Shown: positions 1-9,419 of the stretch, piece by piece
How the letters are laid out: each line of letters starts with the position of its first letter
How positions within the stretch are numbered: position 1 is the first letter of the stretch
DNA from: Blattamonas nauphoetae
Lineage: Eukaryota; Preaxostyla; Oxymonadida
Assembly: GCA_033064195.1 (NCBI GenBank)
Contig: JARBJD010000095.1
Coordinates: 1-64,000 of the forward strand
Direction of reading: 5' to 3'
Length of the DNA: 64,000 bases
The notes under the pieces: model-generated
The model's input: only the letters and a program-made list of their open reading frames with translations
Databases searched by the model: none
What the model was told of the DNA's origin: nothing
Position numbers and translations under genes: made by a program

Positions 1-41
1 TCATTTTAGAAGAAATAAAAATAATTGAAACATTATTATAC

Positions 42-1988
42 TTACACCAAATTAAATTCAGTAATGAACTCTGGAGTTAAGTCGTCAATTGAGTATGCAT
101 GAAACTTTGTGTGTTGGATTGGTACATTTACTACCTTAGATAGACATGTGAGTCCATTCAATAGTGTAGCTACTACATTACCATGTTTATATTCGATGAA
201 TTGTCCAACAAATTGAAACTGTCTTCGCTTCTTCTGAAACTTGGCAACAGTCTTGTTCAAATCCAGATGAATCAACAGAATGTTTCCTGGTTTGTATTTC
301 CATAACATCTGTGTTGTCTGCTGTCGTTGAATGTTCTTCAATTGTTCTTCACATGATGATATATACAATACTTCTACCTCTCTATTGTTTTGTGCCTGCT
401 GTGGAGTGAATTTATTCCAGTACGCTCGATGTGGAGTCATGTTGTAGTATTCCACCATCTGATTCATCAGCGAATGATTGGCCATCTGAGTTGCATTGTC
501 CTGGAATCCATCTCTGATTGTTCTGATCACTCGATCGACAATTCTGTTATGATTTGTGAATGGTGAGCTTGTGAAATATGTACTGATTTTCTGTTGCTCA
601 AAATACTTTTGTGCTTCAATACTAGTCCATGCAGCTTCTCCATCACCTCGAATGTTATTCACATGAACTCCACGATGATTAATCAGGTCATTGATAGCTG
701 TCTTGACTTTGCTCCATGATTTATCCAGAACTGGAATCACAATTAAGTATTTGGTGTTAATGTTAATTGCGAAGAGATATATCTGAAGTACTGTTTTTGA
801 CGTTGGTGATTGGATGAAGACAAGATCAATTTCCCATGATCCAAACTTGGGAGAAAAGTAAGGTCTGTCACACTTCTGAGGAACCTTTCTGTCTGATGTC
901 TGATGTGGATCTCCAGTGATGTCTTTTGACATGAATTGCATCTTTGATCGAAATGGATATTGGATTTTCTCAGTATGATTAGGAATCATGAGTGATCCAT
1001 TAGTGATTGCTTCACGTTTCTTTCCCCTCAATGTTGTTTGTTTTGAATTGGCGAGACTCCATCTATGAACGTATTCCTCGTACCAATCTTGAAATGATCT
1101 TCCACCAAATGGGATTTGTTTTGGATGAGCAAGAATGAAATCAGTTTCGTCACTTCCAACAGATCTGCTAATGTGTGACAGAACAAACATATCTCGGTTC
1201 ATCTTCTTTGTCTCCACAATCTTATTAGTGATGAATTGTTCCATTCGTTGTTGATTATCCATTATTGAATTCTCTGCTTTGATTTGCTCCTCTTCTGAAT
1301 TGTCCTTTTGTTGATAGTCGAACAGTCCTTTCATTTGTTCCAACATTTCTAGTACTTGCCTTGTGGATGGTTCAGTACGGACAACCTCTGATGGATTTCT
1401 AGAAATAATGTCTGGCACTTGTGATATAGTCAGAAATAGATCTTCATTGTATCGTCTCTCCCTTGCTGGAAATTCATGATGTGAATGACTTGGTTTTAAC
1501 TGTCTCTTCTTTCCAACTCTGATTGATGACGAAAGTGTTGAACTTGTCTTGCTAAAGGCTTCGAGCCCTCCCAGGGGGAGAGTTGAAGGTTGCATTGGTG
1601 TTTGCATCGGTAATGTCGATGGTATGAAAGATTGTCCAAAGTGAATATCTTGTGCTTCATAATAATATTTTTGATATGCTTTATATGCTTGTTCAGCTCT
1701 GGAGTCACTCGTTGTTTGTCCTAGGAATTGCTTTACAAATTGTTGAACTACCTTTCGTCCTGAATAAGTAGATAGATCAGGAGGTAATTCACCATTCAAC
1801 CAATCATTAAAATATGTGTTATCATTAGCATCGTATTCTCCGTGTGAATCATTGACAATATAGACTGGCAAAATGTTTGTTGAACTCCATTTGATTTCAA
1901 AAATTTTGGTTGGAGAGTGTCGTGTACTCTGAAGTAATCTATTTACGAGCGTGTCGATCTGCTGTTGATTCAATTGTCGAGTGTTCAT
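42..1988 (-). CDS. Polinton retroviral-type integrase (rve)
   Basis: A 648-residue ORF with an integrase catalytic core in its second half. Landmarks are the first acidic strand (FGSWEIDLVF, about residue 385), the second (RGDGEAAWTS, about residue 450) and the helix beginning NRIVDRVIRTIRD (about residue 485). These are followed by the PHRAYWNKFTPQQA box typical of rve integrases of Polintons and Ty3-like elements. The C-terminal part (about 560-640) is basic and could be the chromo-like or SH3-like DNA-binding tail. The first 200 residues are low-complexity and unassigned. The family role is to cut and join element DNA ends into the host genome. The start is the first ATG after the upstream stop. 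Confidence 0.85.
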   Translation of the reverse strand: MNTRQLNQQQIDTLVNRLLQSTRHSPTKIFEIKWSSTNILPVYIVNDSHGEYDANDNTYFNDWLNGELPPDLSTYSGRKVVQQFVKQFLGQTTSDSRAEQAYKAYQKYYYEAQDIHFGQSFIPSTLPMQTPMQPSTLPLGGLEAFSKTSSTLSSSIRVGKKRQLKPSHSHHEFPARERRYNEDLFLTISQVPDIISRNPSEVVRTEPSTRQVLEMLEQMKGLFDYQQKDNSEEEQIKAENSIMDNQQRMEQFITNKIVETKKMNRDMFVLSHISRSVGSDETDFILAHPKQIPFGGRSFQDWYEEYVHRWSLANSKQTTLRGKKREAITNGSLMIPNHTEKIQYPFRSKMQFMSKDITGDPHQTSDRKVPQKCDRPYFSPKFGSWEIDLVFIQSPTSKTVLQIYLFAININTKYLIVIPVLDKSWSKVKTAINDLINHRGVHVNNIRGDGEAAWTSIEAQKYFEQQKISTYFTSSPFTNHNRIVDRVIRTIRDGFQDNATQMANHSLMNQMVEYYNMTPHRAYWNKFTPQQAQNNREVEVLYISSCEEQLKNIQRQQTTQMLWKYKPGNILLIHLDLNKTVAKFQKKRRQFQFVGQFIEYKHGNVVATLLNGLTCLSKVVNVPIQHTKFHAYSIDDLTPEFITEFNLV

Positions 1989-2011
1989 TTATACAAAAAT
2001 AAAGTTTGATA

Positions 2012-4792
2012 TTATTCTATTTGATAATCAGTTGCTTTCAGTCCATAAATGAATGGAGGACACGATTCATTTTCCAGTACGATTGCCTTCAGATGAATTC
2101 CACTGAGACTGAGTTTCTGTTGTTGTATTTTGGCGATTTCAAATCCATTAGTGTTGTCTTCAGTGTTTGTTCTTCTCGTCTGAAAGTTCAAGGTTGTAGT
2201 CACTGTTTTCTCTCCATTCAGGCACTTCACATAATCGTCACTTGAAATGTTTGTTTTCTTCAGGGACACTCCTTTGATTTTGCATTTCTCATCGAGCGAG
2301 TAACACTTTGGTGCAAGACAGATCATCTGTTCACCTTCCTTCTCAATTGCTAATCCCAAAAGCTTCTTCTCATCATCAACTCCCTTTTCTGGATTGGGAA
2401 ACCATTCATATTTGTGTGCATCATAGAATTCCTTGTCAGCGATAACGTGTTCGAACTGTTGATGAATTCCAGCATTTGGATCTCCACTAATTGCCCAGTA
2501 CGCAGAGTCAGTATCTCCCTCACAGAAGTGAATCTTGTTCATGTCTAGACACTTGTACATGAAGTTGTAGATGAAATTCAGATACCAGAACTTGGCATTA
2601 TCGAGAGTGAATACTGCTTCTTGGAGACATGTCTTGCACGATGCTTTCTCTCTGTCTTCAATCACAATGTAGTTGTCCTCATTGATCTCTCTTGTCGCCA
2701 CAAATCCTTTCATCATTTGTTTCAAGTATGTTCTCTTCTCATTGCAGATTGTGATTGAGTTGTATTTCTCAGTGTTCATTCCATCGTATCCGTAACTTCC
2801 ATTCAAGTTGGTCTTACAGAACTGTTCTTTTCCCTTGTTTCCAACCTTCATTGCTTCTATTCTGTCATTCATGAATGAGGTCACGAATGGTTCAAATCCA
2901 GCATGTCTGGAGAATACCATCACAGTCTTCATGTCATCAACAATGAAGTGGCAATAATCAATAAGGAACCGGAGATAGTATGTCGAGAAGAACATATACT
3001 GATCGTGTGTGCTCAAGAGTTGGGTCAGCTTCCTTTGCTTGTCATCGGTCTTTAATCCATGTTTCTTCATCAGTGAATAGGTCTTCTCTCCAATGTTCTC
3101 TTCTGTTGTGTTAACCATAATGTTTCTGAAGATTGGTGGGAAGTTTATGAATTCATTGATGTACTGCTCATCGATGTGTCCTTTCAATTCAGCAACAAAT
3201 AATGTCTTCTGATTTTTGTCTTCAATAATCTTACGACATTCCTTATCTCCTGTTGCAGTGTACAAACATCTTCCTGGCATGTACATTCTGTGATTAGTGT
3301 ATGGATTGTTCTTGTTCTTGATTGATGAGAAAGCACTTGGGTAGAGGGAATTAAAGTCAACGCCACACACGTGAGTCATAATGTGTTCTGTATCAATTGA
3401 TTTGACTTTTCCGTCTTCATAAGTGAAGTGATTGATCGGTGTCACATCTTTAATGTTCTGTCGGTGTTGAACATTAGACAATCCACCAGTCACTGCTGCT
3501 CTCAGTTTGTGATATGTTTGCTCATGTGTCAGAGTCATCGGCAATGATTTCCAGATGCAGTACTTCTTGAGTTGTATTCTTAATCGTGTGAGATGTTCAT
3601 CCTTGTCTGACTTGTAGGTGTTGCAGTAGTCACAGCAGATTTTAACGTTCTCTTTGGAATGTCCTTTCGAATTGTCGATTCTATCCAATGTTGGTCTTAC
3701 TGCTTGTGAGAAGTGACTCTTGCAGATGTAGCAAACTCTATTGCACTTTTGTTCAAACCATTCATAGTCAGCTTCTGTAACGTTTTTGTCTGTATTGCGA
3801 TGAGCTTTCTGGTCTTGATACCGATATCCTTCAACTTTACGTTTCCAATATTGTCTGGTGATTTTGATTGGTCCAGACTGGTCACATTCATTATAATCCT
3901 CATCTATATCAAAGTCCTTGTAAGCACAGGCATACTTGATTGCAGATGCGTTTGCTGACAATGAGAGATTGTGCAACATATCCACTTTGTACTGGAAGTT
4001 CAAATCAATCAGATTGTCAAGTGGTGCAATCATGCATTCGACGTCTCTGATGTTGTAGAACTTGAGGTAATCCCAACGGTTCTTGAATCCTTGCTTGTTC
4101 CAATCGTCAAGGTAAAGTTGGTAGTCACTATCGGACATTTCACTATTGTTCAGACTGGAATAGAATTCGTATTTGGAGAATGGTTCTTGTTTGCTCAGTA
4201 CTGTGTCGTAGTCTGATGAATCAAAAGATTCGTAAGCAAAGAATGATTTCTGAAGTGTCGTGTTTCCTCCAAATGCTTTGACTGCATTATCCAATGTCAT
4301 TGGTCCTGTGTATGACATCATGTCAATAAAGCGAAGTACCTGTTGTGTTTTCTCATGTCTAATCAATGCTTGTTTGTACTTGGTAGTAGATCCAAGAAAG
4401 CTTACCACTTTCCAGTCCTGATCAACCAGATCACGAAAGATAAGATTGATGTCAAATCTGGAGCTATTGAATCCAATAACACTGACTTCATTTTGTGAGG
4501 GAATCTCTGGGTCATCATAGAGGTTGTCATCTCGTACTGTCTCTGCATATTTGAAGAGTTCTCTAATCCATTGCTTCACAAAGTCTTTTCCATTTCGAAG
4601 ATCACAGTAGATTGACTTTATACCTGATTTTGTCTTAATTGCCGATGCAACAGAGAGAGGCTTCAAGTGTGAGATCAATTGTGTGTTGTCATCAGAGAAT
4701 AGATTGTCAAGAATGAGATCTTCCATTGTTTCGAAATCGTATGTGATGTAGTATTGTGTTGGTTTGAACTCGTCTTGTCTTTTGTGTGCCAT
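2012..4792 (-). CDS. Polinton protein-primed DNA polymerase B core with embedded HNH-like zinc module
   Basis: A 926-residue ORF of the protein-primed DNA polymerase B family, which replicates linear element DNA from a terminal protein. In order: the 3'-5' exonuclease motif I (TYDFETMED, about residue 17), a second exonuclease-like block (FNSSRFDINLI), then a Cys-rich insert at about residues 335-395 with CYICK, TLDRIDNSKGH and CCDYCN. That insert resembles an HNH/endonuclease VII-type treble clef. The polymerase motifs follow: A (GVDFNSLYPSAF), B (KTNLNGSYGYDG) and C (EGDTDSAYWA). All core motifs are present in one frame. An endonuclease-like insert in Polinton polymerases is known, although the usual one has a different signature. 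It lies 23 bases upstream of the integrase ORF on the same strand. Confidence 0.88.
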   Translation of the reverse strand: MAHKRQDEFKPTQYYITYDFETMEDLILDNLFSDDNTQLISHLKPLSVASAIKTKSGIKSIYCDLRNGKDFVKQWIRELFKYAETVRDDNLYDDPEIPSQNEVSVIGFNSSRFDINLIFRDLVDQDWKVVSFLGSTTKYKQALIRHEKTQQVLRFIDMMSYTGPMTLDNAVKAFGGNTTLQKSFFAYESFDSSDYDTVLSKQEPFSKYEFYSSLNNSEMSDSDYQLYLDDWNKQGFKNRWDYLKFYNIRDVECMIAPLDNLIDLNFQYKVDMLHNLSLSANASAIKYACAYKDFDIDEDYNECDQSGPIKITRQYWKRKVEGYRYQDQKAHRNTDKNVTEADYEWFEQKCNRVCYICKSHFSQAVRPTLDRIDNSKGHSKENVKICCDYCNTYKSDKDEHLTRLRIQLKKYCIWKSLPMTLTHEQTYHKLRAAVTGGLSNVQHRQNIKDVTPINHFTYEDGKVKSIDTEHIMTHVCGVDFNSLYPSAFSSIKNKNNPYTNHRMYMPGRCLYTATGDKECRKIIEDKNQKTLFVAELKGHIDEQYINEFINFPPIFRNIMVNTTEENIGEKTYSLMKKHGLKTDDKQRKLTQLLSTHDQYMFFSTYYLRFLIDYCHFIVDDMKTVMVFSRHAGFEPFVTSFMNDRIEAMKVGNKGKEQFCKTNLNGSYGYDGMNTEKYNSITICNEKRTYLKQMMKGFVATREINEDNYIVIEDREKASCKTCLQEAVFTLDNAKFWYLNFIYNFMYKCLDMNKIHFCEGDTDSAYWAISGDPNAGIHQQFEHVIADKEFYDAHKYEWFPNPEKGVDDEKKLLGLAIEKEGEQMICLAPKCYSLDEKCKIKGVSLKKTNISSDDYVKCLNGEKTVTTTLNFQTRRTNTEDNTNGFEIAKIQQQKLSLSGIHLKAIVLENESCPPFIYGLKATDYQIE

Positions 4793-4807
4793 CAGAAACT
4801 CAAACGT

Positions 4808-5614
4808 TCAATTGTTGAGAATGTGTGGAACATAAGGTCTTGGTGTTCGATCAAGTTGGATCTTCTTCACATGTTTTCCATCAAGTTCCTTACACTCAGC
4901 AATATGTTTCTCATAGTCTCTGCTGTAGTTTGTATTCTTCACTTGGAATCCTCTTGATTGACAATAAGGACAGAGCTTGTATCCAGTTAGCTTTTCAGGA
5001 TCAGCAATGAACATCACATGAACCATCGTTGCGGTTAGTGGAACAATGAGAATAGGAACAACCAGAGCATCATCATTTTCGTTTACATATGATTGACTAA
5101 GGAAGTACTTCTTATTATCCTCATCGTATTCATAAATATGAACTGTGATGTTTAGTATTTTCATTGTTTCTTCCATGTCAGATGCAATATCAAATCCGGG
5201 ATAGTTTTTCAAGTGTTCAGTCAATTGTTTTTGAGTGGGATTGATAAGATTCTTGCATTTGGCAAAAAGTCTATGAGCTTCAGCATTTCTAGTACACAGT
5301 GGTATTTTATGCTCTGGTGTATCTGGAAGTGTTTTGTGGGAAACAGCTTGAAAGAAACAGATATTGTATGGAGAATCAACGTACTTGATATTGTGTGTCT
5401 TCATGTGGATGGTGAGTAAAGTATTTGCTTTTCCTGCAACTGGAAATCGATAGACAGCAACTAAAAGAGAATGAAACGCGATAAACATTGACTTGGTCTC
5501 CATTAGTGTTCTCTCTTGTGATTCCTTGATCAGATTGATCGCATACTTCGAATACTCATTCACGTCTGCCTCATTACGAATGACTGTTGGGAAACTCTTT
5601 GATGTGTTCTCCAA
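4808..5614 (-). CDS. Polinton ORF resembling the N-terminal region of Maverick polymerases
   Basis: A reading frame of about 268 codons directly upstream of the polymerase core. It contains YNICFFQAVSH, which looks like the cysteine-centred block seen near the N-terminus of Maverick polymerases, and later a zinc-finger-like CPYC...H...C arrangement (CPYCQSRGF to HIAEC). This pattern of a cysteine block and then a C2HC finger ahead of the exonuclease domain is familiar in Maverick polymerases from animals and protists. The first codon of the open frame is not ATG, so the true start is uncertain. Whether it is translated separately or spliced to its neighbour cannot be told here. Confidence 0.55.
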   Translation of the reverse strand: MENTSKSFPTVIRNEADVNEYSKYAINLIKESQERTLMETKSMFIAFHSLLVAVYRFPVAGKANTLLTIHMKTHNIKYVDSPYNICFFQAVSHKTLPDTPEHKIPLCTRNAEAHRLFAKCKNLINPTQKQLTEHLKNYPGFDIASDMEETMKILNITVHIYEYDEDNKKYFLSQSYVNENDDALVVPILIVPLTATMVHVMFIADPEKLTGYKLCPYCQSRGFQVKNTNYSRDYEKHIAECKELDGKHVKKIQLDRTPRPYVPHILNN

Positions 5615-6261
5615 TTCCGGTCTGAAATCATGTATGTTGTCTCATCACCATCTTTTCTCTCAACGATCTTACCAAAATCAATACTAACCTTGAATGGATG
5701 ATTCTTCTCTTTTTCATACACTGACTTGATGAATGTAGTGATTTCCTCAACGTTCTTCAGATGATTGTGGAAGTACAACTGATATGGTTTTCCATTGGTG
5801 GTTTCTTTTTCGATTTCATTCTTTTTGAACTTTCTTCGTGCACTCTGTAAACATGAATTGAATGCATTTTTGTTTCGTGGTTCAGCGAGTAAGATACATT
5901 CGTTAAAACCATCAAAGACCTTTACTTCTTTTGATTCCATTCGTTCATTTTTCTTTTGAATGATCAATAGATTCTTCATCCAATGATCCATCAGTTTCTC
6001 TTCAAGTGACTTGAGTTTCCTTGTGATCTTGAACATTTGTCTTCTAAGTTCAGTTTCGTTAATTCTTGGATGAGCTTTCATATCGATGATGATTACATTA
6101 TGATCCTCTTCATTCATCATTTTATTGTTGTTCTGTTCGTTCTGTTTATGAATTGCTTGTTGTTCTCTTTGTTGTTCAATTTGTTGAATGAAACTCTTGA
6201 TCTCACTGTCACCAACATGCTTTGATGGTCCATCGAAGTGAACATCTGGATTCTTGAGCAT
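5560..6261 (-). CDS. Polinton accessory ORF, possible polymerase N-terminal region
   Basis: A 233-residue ORF beginning with ATG that partly overlaps the next ORF. The N-terminal 80 residues are rich in Q, N and E (probable coiled coil or disorder). The middle is basic (SARRKFKKNEIEKE). A segment near the end (FKVSIDFGKIVERKDGD) resembles the beta-rich stretch that opens some Maverick polymerases. I do not recognise a named domain. Its place in the same-strand gene order and its AT-rich codon use tie it to the element rather than the host. Confidence 0.45.
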   Translation of the reverse strand: MLKNPDVHFDGPSKHVGDSEIKSFIQQIEQQREQQAIHKQNEQNNNKMMNEEDHNVIIIDMKAHPRINETELRRQMFKITRKLKSLEEKLMDHWMKNLLIIQKKNERMESKEVKVFDGFNECILLAEPRNKNAFNSCLQSARRKFKKNEIEKETTNGKPYQLYFHNHLKNVEEITTFIKSVYEKEKNHPFKVSIDFGKIVERKDGDETTYMISDRNWRTHQRVSQQSFVMRQT

Positions 6262-6279
6262 TGCCAGGAGATATGATCT

Positions 6280-6417
6280 TTAATGTTTGTAGTTTTTACT
6301 CTCGGGATTATAGTGTCGATCATATCCATTTTTATCCTTGAAGTCAAACGTGGTGTTCGGAAATAGTTGTTTAATTTTGGTGATGTAATTTAGTACAACT
6401 TTTAGAGGAGTTGTCAT
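6280..6417 (-). CDS. small Polinton ORF, unknown
   Basis: An ORF of 45 codons starting at the ATG of MTTPLKVVLNY. It is basic and ends KNYKH. It fits between the preceding ORF and the non-coding stretch and shares their strand. A longer reading from 6480 exists, but its extra N-terminus is a hydrophobic AT-rich run that looks like leader sequence. No family is recognised and it may not be a gene. Confidence 0.25.
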   Translation of the reverse strand: MTTPLKVVLNYITKIKQLFPNTTFDFKDKNGYDRHYNPESKNYKH

Positions 6418-7212
6418 TTTACACGAATTAAAAAATCCAAAAATAAAAAAAGTTAAGCGATTATTCTTGAAGAGCTCCAAAACTGAACCTTTTCTTTTTT
6501 CTCCATGTTTTTTTCTGAAGACATAATTGTGACTTTGCTACTATTGACATTGATGAGGATAAAAATATGTGAAGGTTAGTTCCATTTTACGTTCGTGAGA
6601 GTTTCCATAAGACAACCCGATACTCCTTTGGGGATCATTCTATCGTGATCCTACTTAATGACTAACACTGGCGAAGTCCTTGAAGGAATAAGCATTGGGT
6701 GGGCATGATTTACGGTCACATCTAAGTGATGCCAACATGAACCCCGGAGCCAAACTAGAAAGTTCGACCGTCTCCAATTCAACCTCCAAGTAGTTCTACG
6801 CATTAATCACAAGGGCACCATTTTGCCTGAGCATCAAGGGAAATTACGTCGAGGTCTCACACTTGAACATTTTGGACCTACTCTTCATATGCGAAATAAA
6901 AAATCCGAAAAAAAATAAATCGGCCTTAATTTTGAAAATTCCCATAAGTCCAGATAATGTTGTCAGATCACTCTAGAAACATGATAAATGAACTTGCCGT
7001 ATCGATATTGACCTTGTTGGTACAATTTTGGGTGGTCACAAAAATAAAGGTCAATTTTTAAAAATTCATTTTTTTTATTCTCTATGGAGTTACTTCATCA
7101 AGTGGTGGACTTTTCAAAAATGAAAATCAAATTTTGACCTGGGGCACCTAGTCCACCTGGGTCACCATTTAGTCCGGAATAATCAATGAGGAGAAAAATA
7201 ATCGATTCGTCA
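6418..7212. other. non-coding stretch inside or beside the Polinton
   Basis: About 800 bases without a convincing ORF. The first part is moderately GC-balanced and unlike the AT-rich flanks (6590-6860), and poly-A/T-rich sequence follows (6890-7110). It could be a small insertion in the element or its own non-coding spacer. I found no terminal repeat pair. Confidence 0.4.
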
Positions 7213-7830
7213 TTATTGATTTGGAGAATCATCGATGGAGTTCTTGTTTGTCTTTCCTCTCAAGTGAGGTTTTCTCTTTGCTCTAAACCATTCGTCAAGT
7301 CTCGCTTTGTAAACTTTATCATCACCAATCACTCGATAGTGAAAAGGAACCATCACTTTCTTGTATTCACCGACGAGTTCACAGTTGTGTTTCCTCAGTT
7401 CGTTCTCAACAAACGATTGAGTGTAATGCTTACGCTTCATCTTGTGTGTTCTGACTCCTTTCATCCATTGTGATGGTTTGATTCTCCATTCAACTCCTTC
7501 ATGAAGATATTTCACTACTGACTCTGAAGATTTGTACTCATCAACGAGTTCACAATTCTCACTGTGAAGGGACTCAATGAATTTTTCTTTTGTACAACAG
7601 TTGTCGAATCTGTGATACATATTTGGATTCAGATGTGGTCTTGCTCCTTTAAGGAAAAAGGTAATGTAAACTCGATAAATCTCATCAGGTTTGTCTTCAC
7701 TTGCGTAGTCGAAAGTTCCATGTGATAAATATGAGGTTCCAGAACGATTCAGAACTGGTTCGGTGATTAGAATTAATTTTTCATTCTTTAGAGTCTCGTT
7801 AAGTTTGTTTGGTGTAAGCTGATTCGTCAT
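7213..7830 (-). CDS. Polinton accessory protein with tandem ~45-residue module
   Basis: A 205-residue ORF from ATG on the same strand as the other element genes. The protein holds two related modules: one with SENCELVDEYKSS and a later one with KHNCELVGEYKK. Both are followed by a conserved basic, aromatic stretch (EWRIKPSQW, DEWFRAKRKPH). The module recalls the short repeats of DNA-binding 'EYK' domains in large DNA viruses and homing-type proteins, but without their CxxC zinc ligands, so that is only a resemblance. Function unknown; DNA binding is a guess from its charge. Confidence 0.5.
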   Translation of the reverse strand: MTNQLTPNKLNETLKNEKLILITEPVLNRSGTSYLSHGTFDYASEDKPDEIYRVYITFFLKGARPHLNPNMYHRFDNCCTKEKFIESLHSENCELVDEYKSSESVVKYLHEGVEWRIKPSQWMKGVRTHKMKRKHYTQSFVENELRKHNCELVGEYKKVMVPFHYRVIGDDKVYKARLDEWFRAKRKPHLRGKTNKNSIDDSPNQ

Positions 7831-8576
7831 TTAATACAAAATAAAAAAATCAGATAATAAAAAAATTAACGTTTGTTTTGTCGACGAATGAAAAAAAACC
7901 CTTTAGATTTAAGGTTGCTAAATGGTGTCTCTTTTTTGACAAAATAATTGAATTTGATCTCAAAATTGGTATCCACCAAAATGCAAGAAAACAAGTATTA
8001 TCCGGCATTTCGGAATCATAGCTGATTGTACTTTAAAAATAATACTCTGTTCAATCAGAATTGAGAATCACTATTCAGTTCCCAGTATTATAATTCCCGG
8101 ACTAATTGCAATCCTTGGAGATATAGATATTCTTCTTCTATACTACTGTCCTTCGCCTCCTAACCTTTTCTCGTTCGTCGATACTCCGGGCTGGACTTCA
8201 CTTCTTCCATTTAGGTTGGTGTCGTGCCTTTTTGTCTACTTTCAGAGGATGATTGCCAAAAACCTGCCAGTTTTGTCGCAAAGGACCTTGATCTGCGACT
8301 CAAGAGGGAGTCACGACCGGCAGGATGAATGTAGAAGAATTTCTGTGGAGGTTGATAAGGATCCCACGAGATAACGCGCATTTATTCATGTAACTCACTC
8401 ATTGTTCATTTTCGTCATTCCTCCTTTCATTTCACAATTAATCACAACCTTTTCTAGGCTTTATTTCCTGTCTTCTCTGAACAGCGTTGCACATAATATT
8501 CTAGACAATTATTGTCGTGAACAATTGTAAAAATGGACCAAACATTCATTGTCCTGCCTTCATTTCTTTTTCAATA
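7831..8576. other. non-coding spacer right of the Polinton
   Basis: AT-rich to 8100 and then mixed sequence. No ORF, RNA gene or repeat pair that I can support. The right end of the Polinton should lie here, but I cannot see a terminal inverted repeat because its partner lies outside the window. Confidence 0.4.
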
Positions 8577-8577
8577 C

Positions 8578-9362
8578 TCACTGATTGCTTCGAAAAAGAA
8601 AATTAGAAAAGTGAAGGCAAACCGTCGTTTCTTGCCAGCGATTGGATTTGGCGAGAACAAACACGTTTGCCAGATCCCATTGAAGGTCAGACAACAGAGG
8701 TTGAAAATGCTGGCTCTCCCTTGAGTAGGAGAGGTGGATAATTCTGCCATCTGTGAAGTGGACAGGGCATGGCATGCAGGGATTGTCAGGGGTCCAAATG
8801 ACTATTGATAGCTGAAATGCGTGTGATAAACAATGGAGAGCAACAAAGTCTGCATATATTCCATCTCTTTTCATCTCATTGTAGTATCGTTCTGGAGAAA
8901 TTGCAGGTGTGAATAGAGCCAGGCAATCATCATAAAAGTGGTGGTGTTGATGGAAATACTCGCAAGTGATTCGTCGAAGAAAAGAGTAATGGTCCTCTGT
9001 GTTTGTAAGGGAGACCGAAACGCTTCGAAAGAAGCAGTTTCCGTCCCCCGCTACCAGCGTTTGTGATGTGAAGACCGTGGATCCGAAAATGAACGTAAAT
9101 GAAGGAGATCTGAATTTGCATCATCAACAGTGTATCCCATTACAACAAGATTGTTGTGGGGAACAGTTTGGTTGTGAGGGTCGAAGGATACTGTTCGGAT
9201 GGAGGGAGGAAGATATGCATCAACAGAGTGGGTTGTCGGAAAACTGCCAACTGAAATTGACTTCGTAGAAATGACTTGAGATTCGATGGAGTTTTGAATT
9301 GGAGTGACTTCGTCTGAGAATGTGTGTTTTGACGTTTTTGACACATGTTGAGGAGAAGGCAA
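8578..9362 (-). CDS. OTU-family cysteine protease (orphan, origin unclear)
   Basis: Minus-strand translation gives a recognisable OTU domain. The catalytic block is AGDGNCFFRSVS with its Cys codon at 9034-9036. The segment RYYNEMKRDGIYADFVALH fits the OTU pattern that precedes the second half of the fold. HLSYSRESQHFQPLL supplies the catalytic His (SQHF). The frame from about 9125 to 8578 is open. A second ORF (9051-9362) supplies a likely N-terminal exon, joined by an intron of about 42 nt beginning GTTCATTTTC and ending GGTAG next to the catalytic block (inference). OTU proteases remove ubiquitin, but they are also carried by Mutator-type, Helitron and virus-like elements. It sits between a Polinton and transposon debris, so element cargo is as likely as a host gene. 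Confidence 0.6.
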
Positions 9363-9419
9363 TGAGTTGAATGAAAATGATGATGGGTGCGATTGTTTGA
9401 CTTTCTTGCCTAATCAAGA

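Larger units (their letters stand above)
1..7850 (-). mobile_element. Polinton/Maverick element, partial (left part beyond window)
   Basis: A virus-like DNA element of the Polinton/Maverick family. It is identified by two hallmark genes on the same strand, a retroviral-type (rve) integrase and a protein-primed family B DNA polymerase, with small accessory ORFs. The integrase ends only 41 bases from the window edge. Capsid, packaging-ATPase and Ulp1-type protease genes are not visible here; they may lie to the left or be absent. The right boundary is set roughly, just after the last element-like ORF, because I found no terminal inverted repeat. Base composition is AT-rich. The integrase and the polymerase core read through at about full length, while the region upstream of the core lies on additional ORFs. 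That means splicing or roughly two breaks. The good state of the large ORFs suggests a fairly recent insertion (inference). Confidence 0.8.
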
